A stretch of 64,000 bases of DNA from Streptomyces roseoverticillatus (GTDB lineage Bacteria > Actinomycetota > Actinomycetes > Streptomycetales > Streptomycetaceae): assembly GCF_000719265.1 (NCBI RefSeq), contig NZ_JOFL01000009.1, forward strand, positions 158,777 through 222,776. The letters are read 5' to 3'. How positions within the stretch are numbered: position 1 is the first letter of the stretch; each line of letters opens with the position of its first letter. Both the position numbers and the translations under genes were made by a program. Shown one piece after another: positions 48,046 to 55,016 of this stretch. The notes beneath the pieces are model-generated. The model saw nothing but the letters and a program-made list of their open reading frames with translations. It searched no databases and had not been told where the DNA came from.

Positions 48046-49149
48046 ATGGCTTACGAACCCAGGGTGGCTCGCGCGCTCGCCGGACTGTGCCGGCACCCGG
48101 TCGTGCAGGCCCCCATGGCGGGCGGTGCCTCCGGGCCCGCCCTCGCGGCCGCGGTCTCCGAGGCGGGCGCCCTCGGCTTCCTGGCCGCCGGCTACAAGAC
48201 GCCCGCGGCGATGTACGAGGAGATCAAGCAGCTCCGGGCCCGTACCGCCGCACCCTTCGGTGTGAACCTGTTCATGCCGCAGCCCCCCGCCGCCGATCCG
48301 GCCGCCGTCGAGGTCTACGCCGAGCAGCTCGCCGGCGAGTCCGCCTGGTACGAGACGCCGCTCGGCGACTGGGACCAAGGCTGCGACGACGCCTACGACG
48401 CCAAGCTCGCGATCCTCCTCGACGACCCCGTGCCGGTCGTCTCCTTCACTTTCGGCTGCCCGTCGGCCGAGGCCGTCGCCGCCCTGCGCGCCGCCGGCAC
48501 GTACACCGTCGTGACCGTGACCTCGGCCGCCGAGGCGCTGGCCGCCCGCGACGCCGGCGCGGACGCCGTGTGCGCCCAGGGCGTCGAGGCCGGCGGCCAC
48601 CAGGGCACCCACCGCGACGACCCGCACGCCGACGGCACCGGCGCGGGCATCGGCCTGCTGTCCCTGCTCGCCCAGGTCCGGGACGCCGTCGACCTGCCCG
48701 TGATCGCCGCCGGCGGGCTGATGCGCGGCGAGCAGATAGCCGCTGTCCTCGCCGCCGGCGCCTGCGCCGCGCAGCTCGGCACCGCGTTCCTGGCCTGCCC
48801 GGAGTCCGGCGCCCACGGGCTGCACAAACAGGCCCTGACCGACCCGATGTTCGCCGGTACGGAGCTGACCCGGGCCTTCTCGGGCCGCCCGGCCCGGGGG
48901 TTGGTGAACCGTTTCATCCGGGAACACGGCCCGTACGCCCCGGCCGCCTACCCCCAGGTCCACTACCTGACGGCAGGGCTGCGCAAGGCCGCCGCGGCGG
49001 CGGGCGACCCGCAGGCGATGAACCTGTGGGCGGGCCAGGGCCACCGCCTGGCGAGGCCGCTGCCGGCGGCGGAGCTGCTGCAGGCCCTGCTCGGGGAACT
49101 GGAGGCGGCGCGGGGGAAGTTGAGCGATATGCGAGGGAGCAAGTCATGA
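48046..49149 (+). CDS. Nitronate monooxygenase family protein
   Basis: FMN-dependent TIM-barrel enzyme, 367 residues. VVQAPMAGGASGPALAAAVS, LGFLAAGYKTPAAM, GVEAGGHQGTHRDDPHADG (flavin/His region) and VIAAGGLMRGEQIAAVLAAG are the 2-nitropropane dioxygenase-like signatures. It would oxidise alkyl nitronates, or act as a related FMN oxidoreductase. I start at ATG 48046 (MAYEPRVARAL); GTG 48040 is two codons earlier. The TGA overlaps the rsmE ATG. Confidence 0.9.
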   Translation: MAYEPRVARALAGLCRHPVVQAPMAGGASGPALAAAVSEAGALGFLAAGYKTPAAMYEEIKQLRARTAAPFGVNLFMPQPPAADPAAVEVYAEQLAGESAWYETPLGDWDQGCDDAYDAKLAILLDDPVPVVSFTFGCPSAEAVAALRAAGTYTVVTVTSAAEALAARDAGADAVCAQGVEAGGHQGTHRDDPHADGTGAGIGLLSLLAQVRDAVDLPVIAAGGLMRGEQIAAVLAAGACAAQLGTAFLACPESGAHGLHKQALTDPMFAGTELTRAFSGRPARGLVNRFIREHGPYAPAAYPQVHYLTAGLRKAAAAAGDPQAMNLWAGQGHRLARPLPAAELLQALLGELEAARGKLSDMRGSKS

Positions 49150-49898
49150 CAGCGCCGGTGTTCCTGGTCGAGGAGGACGCCCTGACGGGGGTCTTCCCCG
49201 GTACGGTCTTCCCCCTCGACGGCCCGGAAGGCCGCCACGCCGTCTCCGTCCGCCGCCTGCGGGTCGGCGAGGAGATCGGGCTGACAGACGGTCAGGGCAC
49301 GGGCGCGTTCGGCACCGTGACCGCCGTCGAGGGCAAGGACCACCTGGACGTCACCGTGACGTCCGTACGCTCCGAGCCGCTCCCCGAGCCCCGCATCACC
49401 GTCGTCCAGGCCCTGCCCAAGGGCGACCGCGGCGAGGTGGCCGTCGAGACGATGACCGAGACCGGCGTCGACGCCGTCGTCCCCTGGGCCGCCGCCCGCT
49501 GCATCACCCAGTGGAAGGGCGACCGCGGCCTGAAGTCCCTCGGCAAGTGGCGCGCCACGGCGCGGGAAGCCGGCAAGCAGTCGCGCCGCCTGCGCTTCCC
49601 CACGGTCAGCGAACCGATGACGACCCGGCAGGTCGCTCAGCTCCTCGCGGACGCGGCCTTCGCCGCCGTCCTCCACGAGGAGGGCCACAGCGCCGCCCTC
49701 GCCACGGCACCGCTGCCCGCCACGGGCGACATCGTCCTCGTCGTCGGCCCCGAGGGGGGCGTCTCCCCCGAGGAGCTCGCGGCCTTCGCCGAGGCCGGGG
49801 CGCAGCCGTACCGGCTGGGCGCGAGCGTCCTGCGCACGTCCACGGCGGGCACGGCGGCCACGGCGCTGCTGCTGGGGCGCACGGGACGCTGGTCCTGA
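49146..49898 (+). CDS. rsmE: 16S rRNA m3U1498 methyltransferase RsmE
   Basis: SPOUT methyltransferase acting on U1498 of 16S rRNA, 250 residues. An N-terminal PUA-like part (FPLDGPEGRHAVSVRRLRVG) precedes ITVVQALPKGDRGEVAVE, CITQWKGDRGLKSLGKWRAT, AREAGKQSRRLRFPTV and the knot motif VVGPEGGVSPEELAAF with LRTSTAGTAATALLL. The ATG shares four bases with the previous stop, so the two are coupled. It is the last gene of the conserved core block here. Confidence 0.95.
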   Translation: MTAPVFLVEEDALTGVFPGTVFPLDGPEGRHAVSVRRLRVGEEIGLTDGQGTGAFGTVTAVEGKDHLDVTVTSVRSEPLPEPRITVVQALPKGDRGEVAVETMTETGVDAVVPWAAARCITQWKGDRGLKSLGKWRATAREAGKQSRRLRFPTVSEPMTTRQVAQLLADAAFAAVLHEEGHSAALATAPLPATGDIVLVVGPEGGVSPEELAAFAEAGAQPYRLGASVLRTSTAGTAATALLLGRTGRWS

Positions 49899-49982
49899 CG
49901 GACTGTTTTCCGGCACCGGGGGAACTTCTGAGGATCTGAGGAACGGGATGACGGGGGTCACGAGGGGGGAGCAAGCTCTGCC

Positions 49983-50729
49983 ATGGCAGCACAACTCCGC
50001 ACACGGGACTACGGTCAGATGCTTGATCTCGTCGTCGCGGTTCTGGAGAACGAGGATGCCGACGCCGCCTGGCACGTGATGGCCCGGCAACTGCTGGACT
50101 CACTGGGCTGCGACTCGGCGACCTTCTCGCACGTACGGGTCGCGGAAGGCACGGGCGCGGTCGTCGGCTGGGCACCGGAACCGCTGAGCCGAGTCGTCGA
50201 CGGCCTGGTCCAGCGCCGCATCCGGCAGCAGCACCCCCTCCTGGAATACGGGATGACCGAGACCGCGCCGGTCAACATCGCCGACATCTGCGACGGCTGG
50301 CGCAACACCAACTGGTACCGCGAGGCCCGCCGCGACTTCGGCGTCACCCAGCAGGTCGGCGTGCCGCTCACCCACGACAACGGCAGCATGTGCGTCGCCC
50401 TCCTGGGCCGCCGGGGCGACTTCCTGTCCCATGACCTCGCCTTCCTGAGACGCCTCCAGCCGGTGATCCAGACCATGGGCCACCACCTCGCCGAGATGAA
50501 ACGCCTCCGCAGCGTGGGCGCTCCCGCTGCGGGGGGCGACCTGACGCCGCGGGAGGCGACGGTGCTGGGCCTCTTGGCCGAAGGCCTCACGGCCGCCGCC
50601 ATTGCCCGCCGGCTGGCGATCTCCCCGCACACGGTGAACCGCCATCTGGAACGGATCTACCGCAAGCTCGGCACGAACAACCGGGTGACGACGGTGATGG
50701 TGGCACGGGCGGAGGGGCTGGTCGCCTGA
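49983..50729 (+). CDS. LuxR family transcriptional regulator
   Basis: A 248-residue regulator. The N-terminal 170 residues have a GAF-like sensor pattern (MLDLVVAVLENEDADAAWHV, VGVPLTHDNGSMCVALLGRR). The C-terminal LuxR HTH is LTPREATVLGLLAEGLTAAA, IARRLAISPHTVNRHLERIY, KLGTNNRVTTVMVARAEG. No phospho-acceptor domain. It is alone, between rsmE and the WhiJ-type cluster; the targets and signal are unknown. Confidence 0.88.
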   Translation: MAAQLRTRDYGQMLDLVVAVLENEDADAAWHVMARQLLDSLGCDSATFSHVRVAEGTGAVVGWAPEPLSRVVDGLVQRRIRQQHPLLEYGMTETAPVNIADICDGWRNTNWYREARRDFGVTQQVGVPLTHDNGSMCVALLGRRGDFLSHDLAFLRRLQPVIQTMGHHLAEMKRLRSVGAPAAGGDLTPREATVLGLLAEGLTAAAIARRLAISPHTVNRHLERIYRKLGTNNRVTTVMVARAEGLVA

Positions 50730-50822
50730 CCCCGCATACCGGGCGCCCGCCCGAGTAGGAAGATCTTCCTATGGTGAGGGGCACCTGCCGTGGGCGACGC
50801 TTGACCTCGGAAGAACCGAGGC

Positions 50823-50853
50823 CGGCCGCCGGATACGGGGGTACCGGCGGCCG
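50823..50853. terminator. Hairpin between LuxR and DUF397 genes
   Basis: CGGCCGCCGG (50823-50832) and CCGGCGGCCG (50844-50853) form a 10-bp stem between convergent genes. Confidence 0.6.
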
Positions 50854-50859
50854 CCGGGT

Positions 50860-51060
50860 TCAGCGTGGGGCGCTCGCGCTGAGCGTTCGGGTTTTTATGC
50901 GGGTTATGAGGGGGCGGAGTCTCGCCGCTGTCGTGGCGAGTATGACGTCGGGGGCGTCGCTTTCGTGCACAAGCACCTCTCCTGACGGTGCCACAGCCAG
51001 ATGGACACAAGCGGAGGCCTCTTGACTGTAGGAGGACTTCTGCCAGTTGAGCGTGGACAC
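50860..51060 (-). CDS. DUF397 protein (WhiJ-cluster partner)
   Basis: A 66-residue DUF397 protein: LNWQKSSYSQEASACVHLAV, then VLVHESDAPDVILATTAARL, matching the family's WxKSSYS and VRDSK-like blocks. Such small proteins pair with XRE/DUF5753 regulators in Streptomyces and behave as antagonists or ligands in developmental switches such as whiJ/bldB. It lies ten bases downstream of its regulator on the same strand, so the two form an operon. The C-terminus (RPLITRIKTRTLSASAPR) is longer and more basic than usual. Confidence 0.9.
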   Translation of the reverse strand: MSTLNWQKSSYSQEASACVHLAVAPSGEVLVHESDAPDVILATTAARLRPLITRIKTRTLSASAPR

Positions 51061-51070
51061 TGCGTTCCCT

Positions 51071-51922
51071 TCAGTTGCCCTTGGCGATGCGGTGGATGAT
51101 GTCGCGTGAAGTCGCAGGCGATACTGCTGCCTCCTGCATACGGTCCTGCACGAGCCGGTACTTCTGAAGTTTCGCTGCGCTGTCGATCAGTGCACCGCCG
51201 TGCTCCGTATCGATCTGTACGGTGTCCAGCTGGGTGACCGGACCATAGAGGTAGTCGACTCCCTGGCCGGAAGTGGGGAAGCCTTTGCCGCCGAAGGGGA
51301 TGACCACGATGGTGATGTGGTCGCGCTCGCTCATGTCCAGGAGGTGGGCGAGCTGTTCGTCTGCGATCGCGGCGCCGCCGAAGCGCATGCGCAGTGCGGC
51401 TTCGTGGATGATCGCCGTATAGGGCGGTGGGCTTTCCCGATGGAGAACGGCCTGTCGCTTGATCCGGTGTGAGACCCGGTATTCGATTTCGTGCATCAAG
51501 AGCTGAGGCACGGCCTCGCGAAAGATAGCGCGGGCGTAGTCCGTGGTCTGGAGCAGTCCGGGGACGTTGATGACTTGTGAGATGCGCAGCGCAGTGGCGT
51601 GATGTTCGAGCTCGGCGAGGTCGATCAGACTGGCTGGCAGGAAATCGCGGTACTCCTCCCACCAGCCACGCCTACGTTCGCCTGTCATCCCGGCCAGGGC
51701 ATCGATGAGGGATTGGTCCGAGCAGTCGTAGTGCCGGGCCAGCGTCCGTACTCTCTCCGCGCTGACACCGTAACGACCGGCTTCGATGTTGCTGATGCGC
51801 GACTGGGTGGCACCCAGCAACTGTCCCGCTTGTGTGGCGGACAAATCGGTCTGCTCGCGAAGTCTCCGCAACTCCGCCCCGAGGCGACGTCGACGCACAG
51901 TCGGTAGAGGTGTGCTGGACAT
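51071..51922 (-). CDS. XRE/DUF5753 regulator (WhiJ-like)
   Basis: A 283-residue regulator. The HTH (residues 10-70) reads LGAELRRLREQTDLSATQAG, QLLGATQSRISNIEAGRYG. The DUF5753 sensor follows (INVPGLLQTTDYARAIFREA, PPPYTAIIHEAALRMRFGG, HITIVVIPFGGKGFPTSGQG, VTQLDTVQIDTEHGGALIDS). This architecture with an adjacent DUF397 gene and a divergent ATP-binding gene is the standard Streptomyces WhiJ-type module. Start ATG 51922. The frame is open much further upstream, but only as antisense of the next genes. Confidence 0.93.
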   Translation of the reverse strand: MSSTPLPTVRRRRLGAELRRLREQTDLSATQAGQLLGATQSRISNIEAGRYGVSAERVRTLARHYDCSDQSLIDALAGMTGERRRGWWEEYRDFLPASLIDLAELEHHATALRISQVINVPGLLQTTDYARAIFREAVPQLLMHEIEYRVSHRIKRQAVLHRESPPPYTAIIHEAALRMRFGGAAIADEQLAHLLDMSERDHITIVVIPFGGKGFPTSGQGVDYLYGPVTQLDTVQIDTEHGGALIDSAAKLQKYRLVQDRMQEAAVSPATSRDIIHRIAKGN

Positions 51923-52085
51923 TGCGCTCCCTTGTGCTCGCACGCGCGTGCACTGCATCGCTCGATCCGGTTTCACATGGCCTCCAGGCCACACTTTTCG
52001 TGGAATGGATTCCATGCCGGGCGCTACGGTGGCGTGACGCAGGCCACCCGAATGGTCCAACTCCCCTCTTCGCCAGGAGGCGCGC

Positions 52086-52540
52086 ATGGTCACCGTATCC
52101 GCAACGCAGCCGTGGACGTACGTGCTCGAACTGCCGCGCGACCCGAGCGCACTGGTCGTCGCGAGGGCCGCACTGCGGGCCGTCCTGGCGGAGCGCCGGA
52201 TGTCGGAACTGGTGGACGACGCCGAGACATTGACGTCCGAGCTCATCGTGGGCGCCCCCGCGGCCGCCGGGGACACGCTGCGGCTGAGGCTGCGCGGCGA
52301 CGAAAGGGGCCGCCTCCGGGTGAGCGTGGGCGGCCACATCGTGGAGCTGCCCGAACCCGAACGGCACGCAGTATCGGCCACACCCCTGGCCGGCTGCGAA
52401 ACGTGCGCAGAGCTGAACGCCGCGCTGCGGACGGCCGAAGCCCGGGGTGTCGGCGGCGAGGAGGCGGTGCACGCCGCCATCGCCCCCTGCGCCGGCACTT
52501 CCGCAACACGCACCGGCTCTGGGAAGGGGCGGCGGGATGA
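52086..52540 (+). CDS. Degenerate ATP-binding (RsbW-like) protein with C-terminal frameshift
   Basis: Start ATG 52086 with AGGAGG. Residues 1-85 resemble anti-sigma/HATPase proteins of WhiJ clusters (YVLELPRDPSALVVARAALR, LVDDAETLTSELIVGAP, RGRLRVSVGGHIVELP), but the N-box Asn after SEL is missing. A CETCAELNAALRTAEARG Cys-pair segment follows. The frame then stays open to 53075, through two genes. The -1 frame, entered at the five-C run 52483-52487, reads LRRHFRNTHRLWEGAAG and stops at 52540, overlapping the next ATG as ATGA. The natural end therefore seems to be at 52540, and one C appears to have been lost. It may be nonfunctional or a sequencing error. Confidence 0.55.
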
Positions 52541-52773
52541 CCGTCGCGGTGGGCCGCCTCGTGTCGCGGTGCGCACACGCGGGCGGCTGGACGCAGGAGG
52601 GCGACGCGGCAAGGTGCGACCACTGCGGAACCCGCCGCTTCACGGGCTACGCCGCGCTGCTGATCCCGGAGTTGCCTCAGCGCACCACGCACGCAGGCAC
52701 TGCCAAGGGGCCGCAACGGGATGCGCGTCGGCGCTACGGTGGCGCCAGGACCCCGTACGGAGGACACGCATGA
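52537..52773 (+). CDS. Small Cys-rich protein (78 aa)
   Basis: A 78-residue protein: CAHAGGWTQEGDAARCDHCG, TRRFTGYAALLIPELP, with the Cys/His set CxH...CxxC fit for a small zinc site, and a basic C-terminus. I recall similar short proteins (DUF6255-like) from this kind of cluster; the match is by eye. ATG 52537 overlaps the expected stop of the preceding gene, and its own TGA overlaps the next ATG, so all three are coupled. Confidence 0.6.
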   Translation: MTVAVGRLVSRCAHAGGWTQEGDAARCDHCGTRRFTGYAALLIPELPQRTTHAGTAKGPQRDARRRYGGARTPYGGHA

Positions 52774-53075
52774 GTGCTCAGCCCGACCACGTGCCCGCCC
52801 TGCCCCAGCCACCGGCCCCGGCCGCCGCAGCGCAGCTGCTCATCCGTATCCGCTCCCACCGCCGGGCTGCTCAGTGGGAGCCGGCGTTCGAGCGGGACTG
52901 GGCGAAAGCCCTGGAGGACTCCCGGACGAGCTACATGCTGACTCCACTGCACGAGGTCGTGCGGACGTGGCAGATGCGCCTCGACACCGCACCGGCCGTC
53001 GAGGCCTTCACCGCAAGCGGCCTGGACGATGAGGACGGGGTGGACCTGGACGAGATGCTGGGGGCGTGCGAATGA
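52770..53075 (+). CDS. Small protein (101 aa), DUF6247-like
   Basis: A 101-residue protein: Pro/Ala-rich start, RAAQWEPAFERDWAKALEDS, TSYMLTPLHEVVRTWQMRLD, and an acidic end (DDEDGVDLDEMLGACE). The central FERDWAKALEDS...LHEVVRTWQ pattern resembles DUF6247 proteins, often antitoxin-like neighbours of small genes. Start ATG 52770, with GGAGG seven bases upstream. Its frame is the same as that of the gene at 52086, so the frameshift there fuses the two on paper. Confidence 0.65.
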   Translation: MSAQPDHVPALPQPPAPAAAAQLLIRIRSHRRAAQWEPAFERDWAKALEDSRTSYMLTPLHEVVRTWQMRLDTAPAVEAFTASGLDDEDGVDLDEMLGACE

Positions 53076-53235
53076 CGGGAAATCAGTCGTGGCAGGTCCG
53101 TCTGTCACCGGCGGTCGCGAAGGCCGTCGGCTGACAGACCTCGCAGGCGGTGAGGCTGGTGCACGTCGCCCTGCTGGTCCCGGAGCGGCCACGGTGGCAG
53201 GGTTGTTTGCCACTGTCCGTGAGCACCAGCATGGT
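53072..53235 (+). pseudogene. Possible small gene broken by an in-frame TGA
   Basis: ATG 53072 overlaps the previous stop. The frame reads MTGNQSWQVRLSPAVAKAVG, then TGA (53132-53134), then QTSQAVRLVHVALLVPERPR and WQGCLPLSVSTSMVP before a second TGA. The two halves look like one short protein interrupted by a single stop. Very tentative. Confidence 0.25.
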
Positions 53236-53271
53236 TCCCTGACGGGAACGGGGCGATGGGAGTGATCGGCA

Positions 53272-53592
53272 GTGGCTGTCCGGGATGGCGACATGATCCG
53301 GGTCGAAGCGAGCGGTTCGGGGTGGGTCGACGGGGTCGAGGGCGTCGTTGCCGGGACGTGGGAAGGGCGCCTGCGGATCAAGGTCACCAAGAACGCGCCG
53401 CCAGGGGTGAACGCGGTCCTCTTGGAAGAGGACGCCGTATACGACGTATGCGACCAGATCGAGGTGCCGGGACCGATGCCGCTGTGCTCATCGTGCCAGG
53501 GGAGCGGAAAGATCGAGTGGGAGGACGAGGAGGGGTGGCAGCACGAAGCGCCGTGTACGACGTGCAATGGAGAAGGTGAAGTGAACCGCTGA
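53272..53592 (+). CDS. DnaJ-type zinc-finger protein without a J domain
   Basis: A 106-residue protein. The first 70 residues look like a small beta domain (MIRVEASGSGWVDGVEGVVA, GRLRIKVTKNAPPGVNAVLL). The C-terminus has two CxxCxGxG-type motifs (CSSCQGSGKIEWEDEEG and CTTCNGEGEVNR), as in one zinc site of DnaJ, but no J domain. Start GTG 53272, with GGGAG upstream; ATG 53293 is possible. Function unknown. It precedes 291 bases (53593-53883) where I see no gene. Confidence 0.65.
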   Translation: MAVRDGDMIRVEASGSGWVDGVEGVVAGTWEGRLRIKVTKNAPPGVNAVLLEEDAVYDVCDQIEVPGPMPLCSSCQGSGKIEWEDEEGWQHEAPCTTCNGEGEVNR

Positions 53593-53883
53593 GGTGTGGG
53601 CGTCGGGGGCCTCTCGGCGCGGAAATCCACCGCCCGGGCGGGCTGCGCGGCGTACAAGCGGGCTGAAGGTGTCGGCCGTGCGCCTCAGCGGTCCCACCGC
53701 TGATGGACTGAGCGCCCTCCGGACCGGCCCCCGCCCTCGCCCCTGCGCCGCAGTCAAGCTACTTCCAACACGGAATCACATCGTCCGATTCGCGCTTGCG
53801 AGCGTTGACGGGCCGGTCCTCCCGACCCCAGGATTCCGCCGTTCTGTCGTTCCGTCACTCAACCAGGACACCGGGAGGACGTA

Positions 53884-54501
53884 ATGCGAGCACGGATCAC
53901 AGCAGCAGCCATGGCTCTCACCGCCGGCGCCGCGCTTCTGACCGCCACACAGGCAGGGGCCGCACAGACAGGGGCCGCACCGGCAGCCAAGCCGGTCACG
54001 CCCGCGGCATGGTGCCTGCAGAAGGGCGGCACGCCCGCCGACTACCGCGCGTACTACGACAACCAGCTCAACCTCACCCCGCTGGGCACGGTGCGCGAGT
54101 TGTGCCGGTTCCAGAACGCGAAGGACAACACCCGGATCATCCTTCCGTCCGACACCCTCGCCGCGGACAAGCCGACCCTCGCAGCCCTGGCGTACATCCG
54201 TAAGCCCGCTCTGCCGCCCATTCCCGGAGGCGTCAACCCGGCCGCGGTGTACTGCGCCCACCTGGGCGGGACCTCGCAGTTCGGCGAGAACAAGCTCGAC
54301 GTCGGCGGATGGATCAGGGAAGGGGATCGCGTCAGCCGCGACAACCTGCACTCCATGTGCATGTTCGCCGACGGCTCGGCCATCGACGAGTGGGGGCTGA
54401 CGTACCACACGTTCGGGGTCGTGCGGGGAGCGAACCTGGAGAACAAGTTCCGGGCGCACATCCCGTCCGCGAAGGGCAAGGAGGCGTGGAACCGGCTGTA
54501 G
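53884..54501 (+). CDS. Secreted Cys-containing protein, function unknown
   Basis: A 205-residue exported protein. A Sec signal peptide (MRARITAAAMALTAGAALLT, cleavage after TQAGAAQ) precedes a mature part with two related segments: WCLQKGGTPADYRAYY...ELCRFQNAKD and YCAHLGGTSQFGENKL...SMCMFADGSA. Each has two Cys, so two disulfides are likely. Start ATG 53884, with GGAGG upstream. No family is recognised. It lies just before the toxin locus, but a role in it is not shown. Confidence 0.75.
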   Translation: MRARITAAAMALTAGAALLTATQAGAAQTGAAPAAKPVTPAAWCLQKGGTPADYRAYYDNQLNLTPLGTVRELCRFQNAKDNTRIILPSDTLAADKPTLAALAYIRKPALPPIPGGVNPAAVYCAHLGGTSQFGENKLDVGGWIREGDRVSRDNLHSMCMFADGSAIDEWGLTYHTFGVVRGANLENKFRAHIPSAKGKEAWNRL

Positions 54502-54641
54502 GCCGGAGGGCTGTTCAGGCAACGGGGTGAGGCGGCCCGGAGCCGCACCCCGTTGCCGTGCCGACTACGTGTCAGACGCCAGACCGTCATACCTACGTGC
54601 GATTATTGGGCGTTGGTGTACGACCTGGCGGGGGAGGCGGC

Positions 54642-55016
54642 ATGGGCGACAGCCCGGGCGGCGACGGCAAGATCTTGGACATCAAGACCGCGGACCTGAA
54701 GTCCGCGGCTCCGGCGTTCAGCGAGCAGAGTGGCAAGCTGCGCGAGGCGCTGACCGAGCTGACGACGACGCTTGACGGCCTCGGTGCGCCTTGGGGTGCG
54801 GACGAGCAGGGGAAGACGTTCGGCGACTCGTACAAGCCCGCCCGCGAGAGGATCGAGCACGCGACGAAGATCTTCGTTGCCGGCCTCGCGAGCATCCACG
54901 AGGCGATGGTGGACATGTCCGACGGCCACATCGAGAACGACAAGCTGATCGCCGGGATGTTCTCGAAGAACGGCGTCAAGGGTGGGGACCCGGGTAAGGC
55001 CGGTAGCGGCAAGTGA
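54642..55016 (+). CDS. WXG100-like protein of the RHS toxin operon
   Basis: A 124-residue helical protein. The centre (LKSAAPAFSEQSGKLREALT and LGAPWGADEQGKTFGDSYKP) has the WXG-type turn (here PWGAD) between two helices, as in ESX/WXG100 substrates and chaperones. KIFVAGLASIHEAMVDMSDG forms the second helix. Start ATG 54642 has GGGAGG upstream. Its stop overlaps the RHS start (GTGA), so translation is coupled. It suggests the RHS protein leaves through a type VII-like route; no ESX apparatus is in the window. Confidence 0.8.
   Translation: MGDSPGGDGKILDIKTADLKSAAPAFSEQSGKLREALTELTTTLDGLGAPWGADEQGKTFGDSYKPARERIEHATKIFVAGLASIHEAMVDMSDGHIENDKLIAGMFSKNGVKGGDPGKAGSGK

Noticed and set aside
53029..53265. 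78-codon ORF overlapping the gene at 52770
   Set aside because: Its start lies inside the other gene, and the sequence has no domain; the frame at 53072 fits the operon spacing better.
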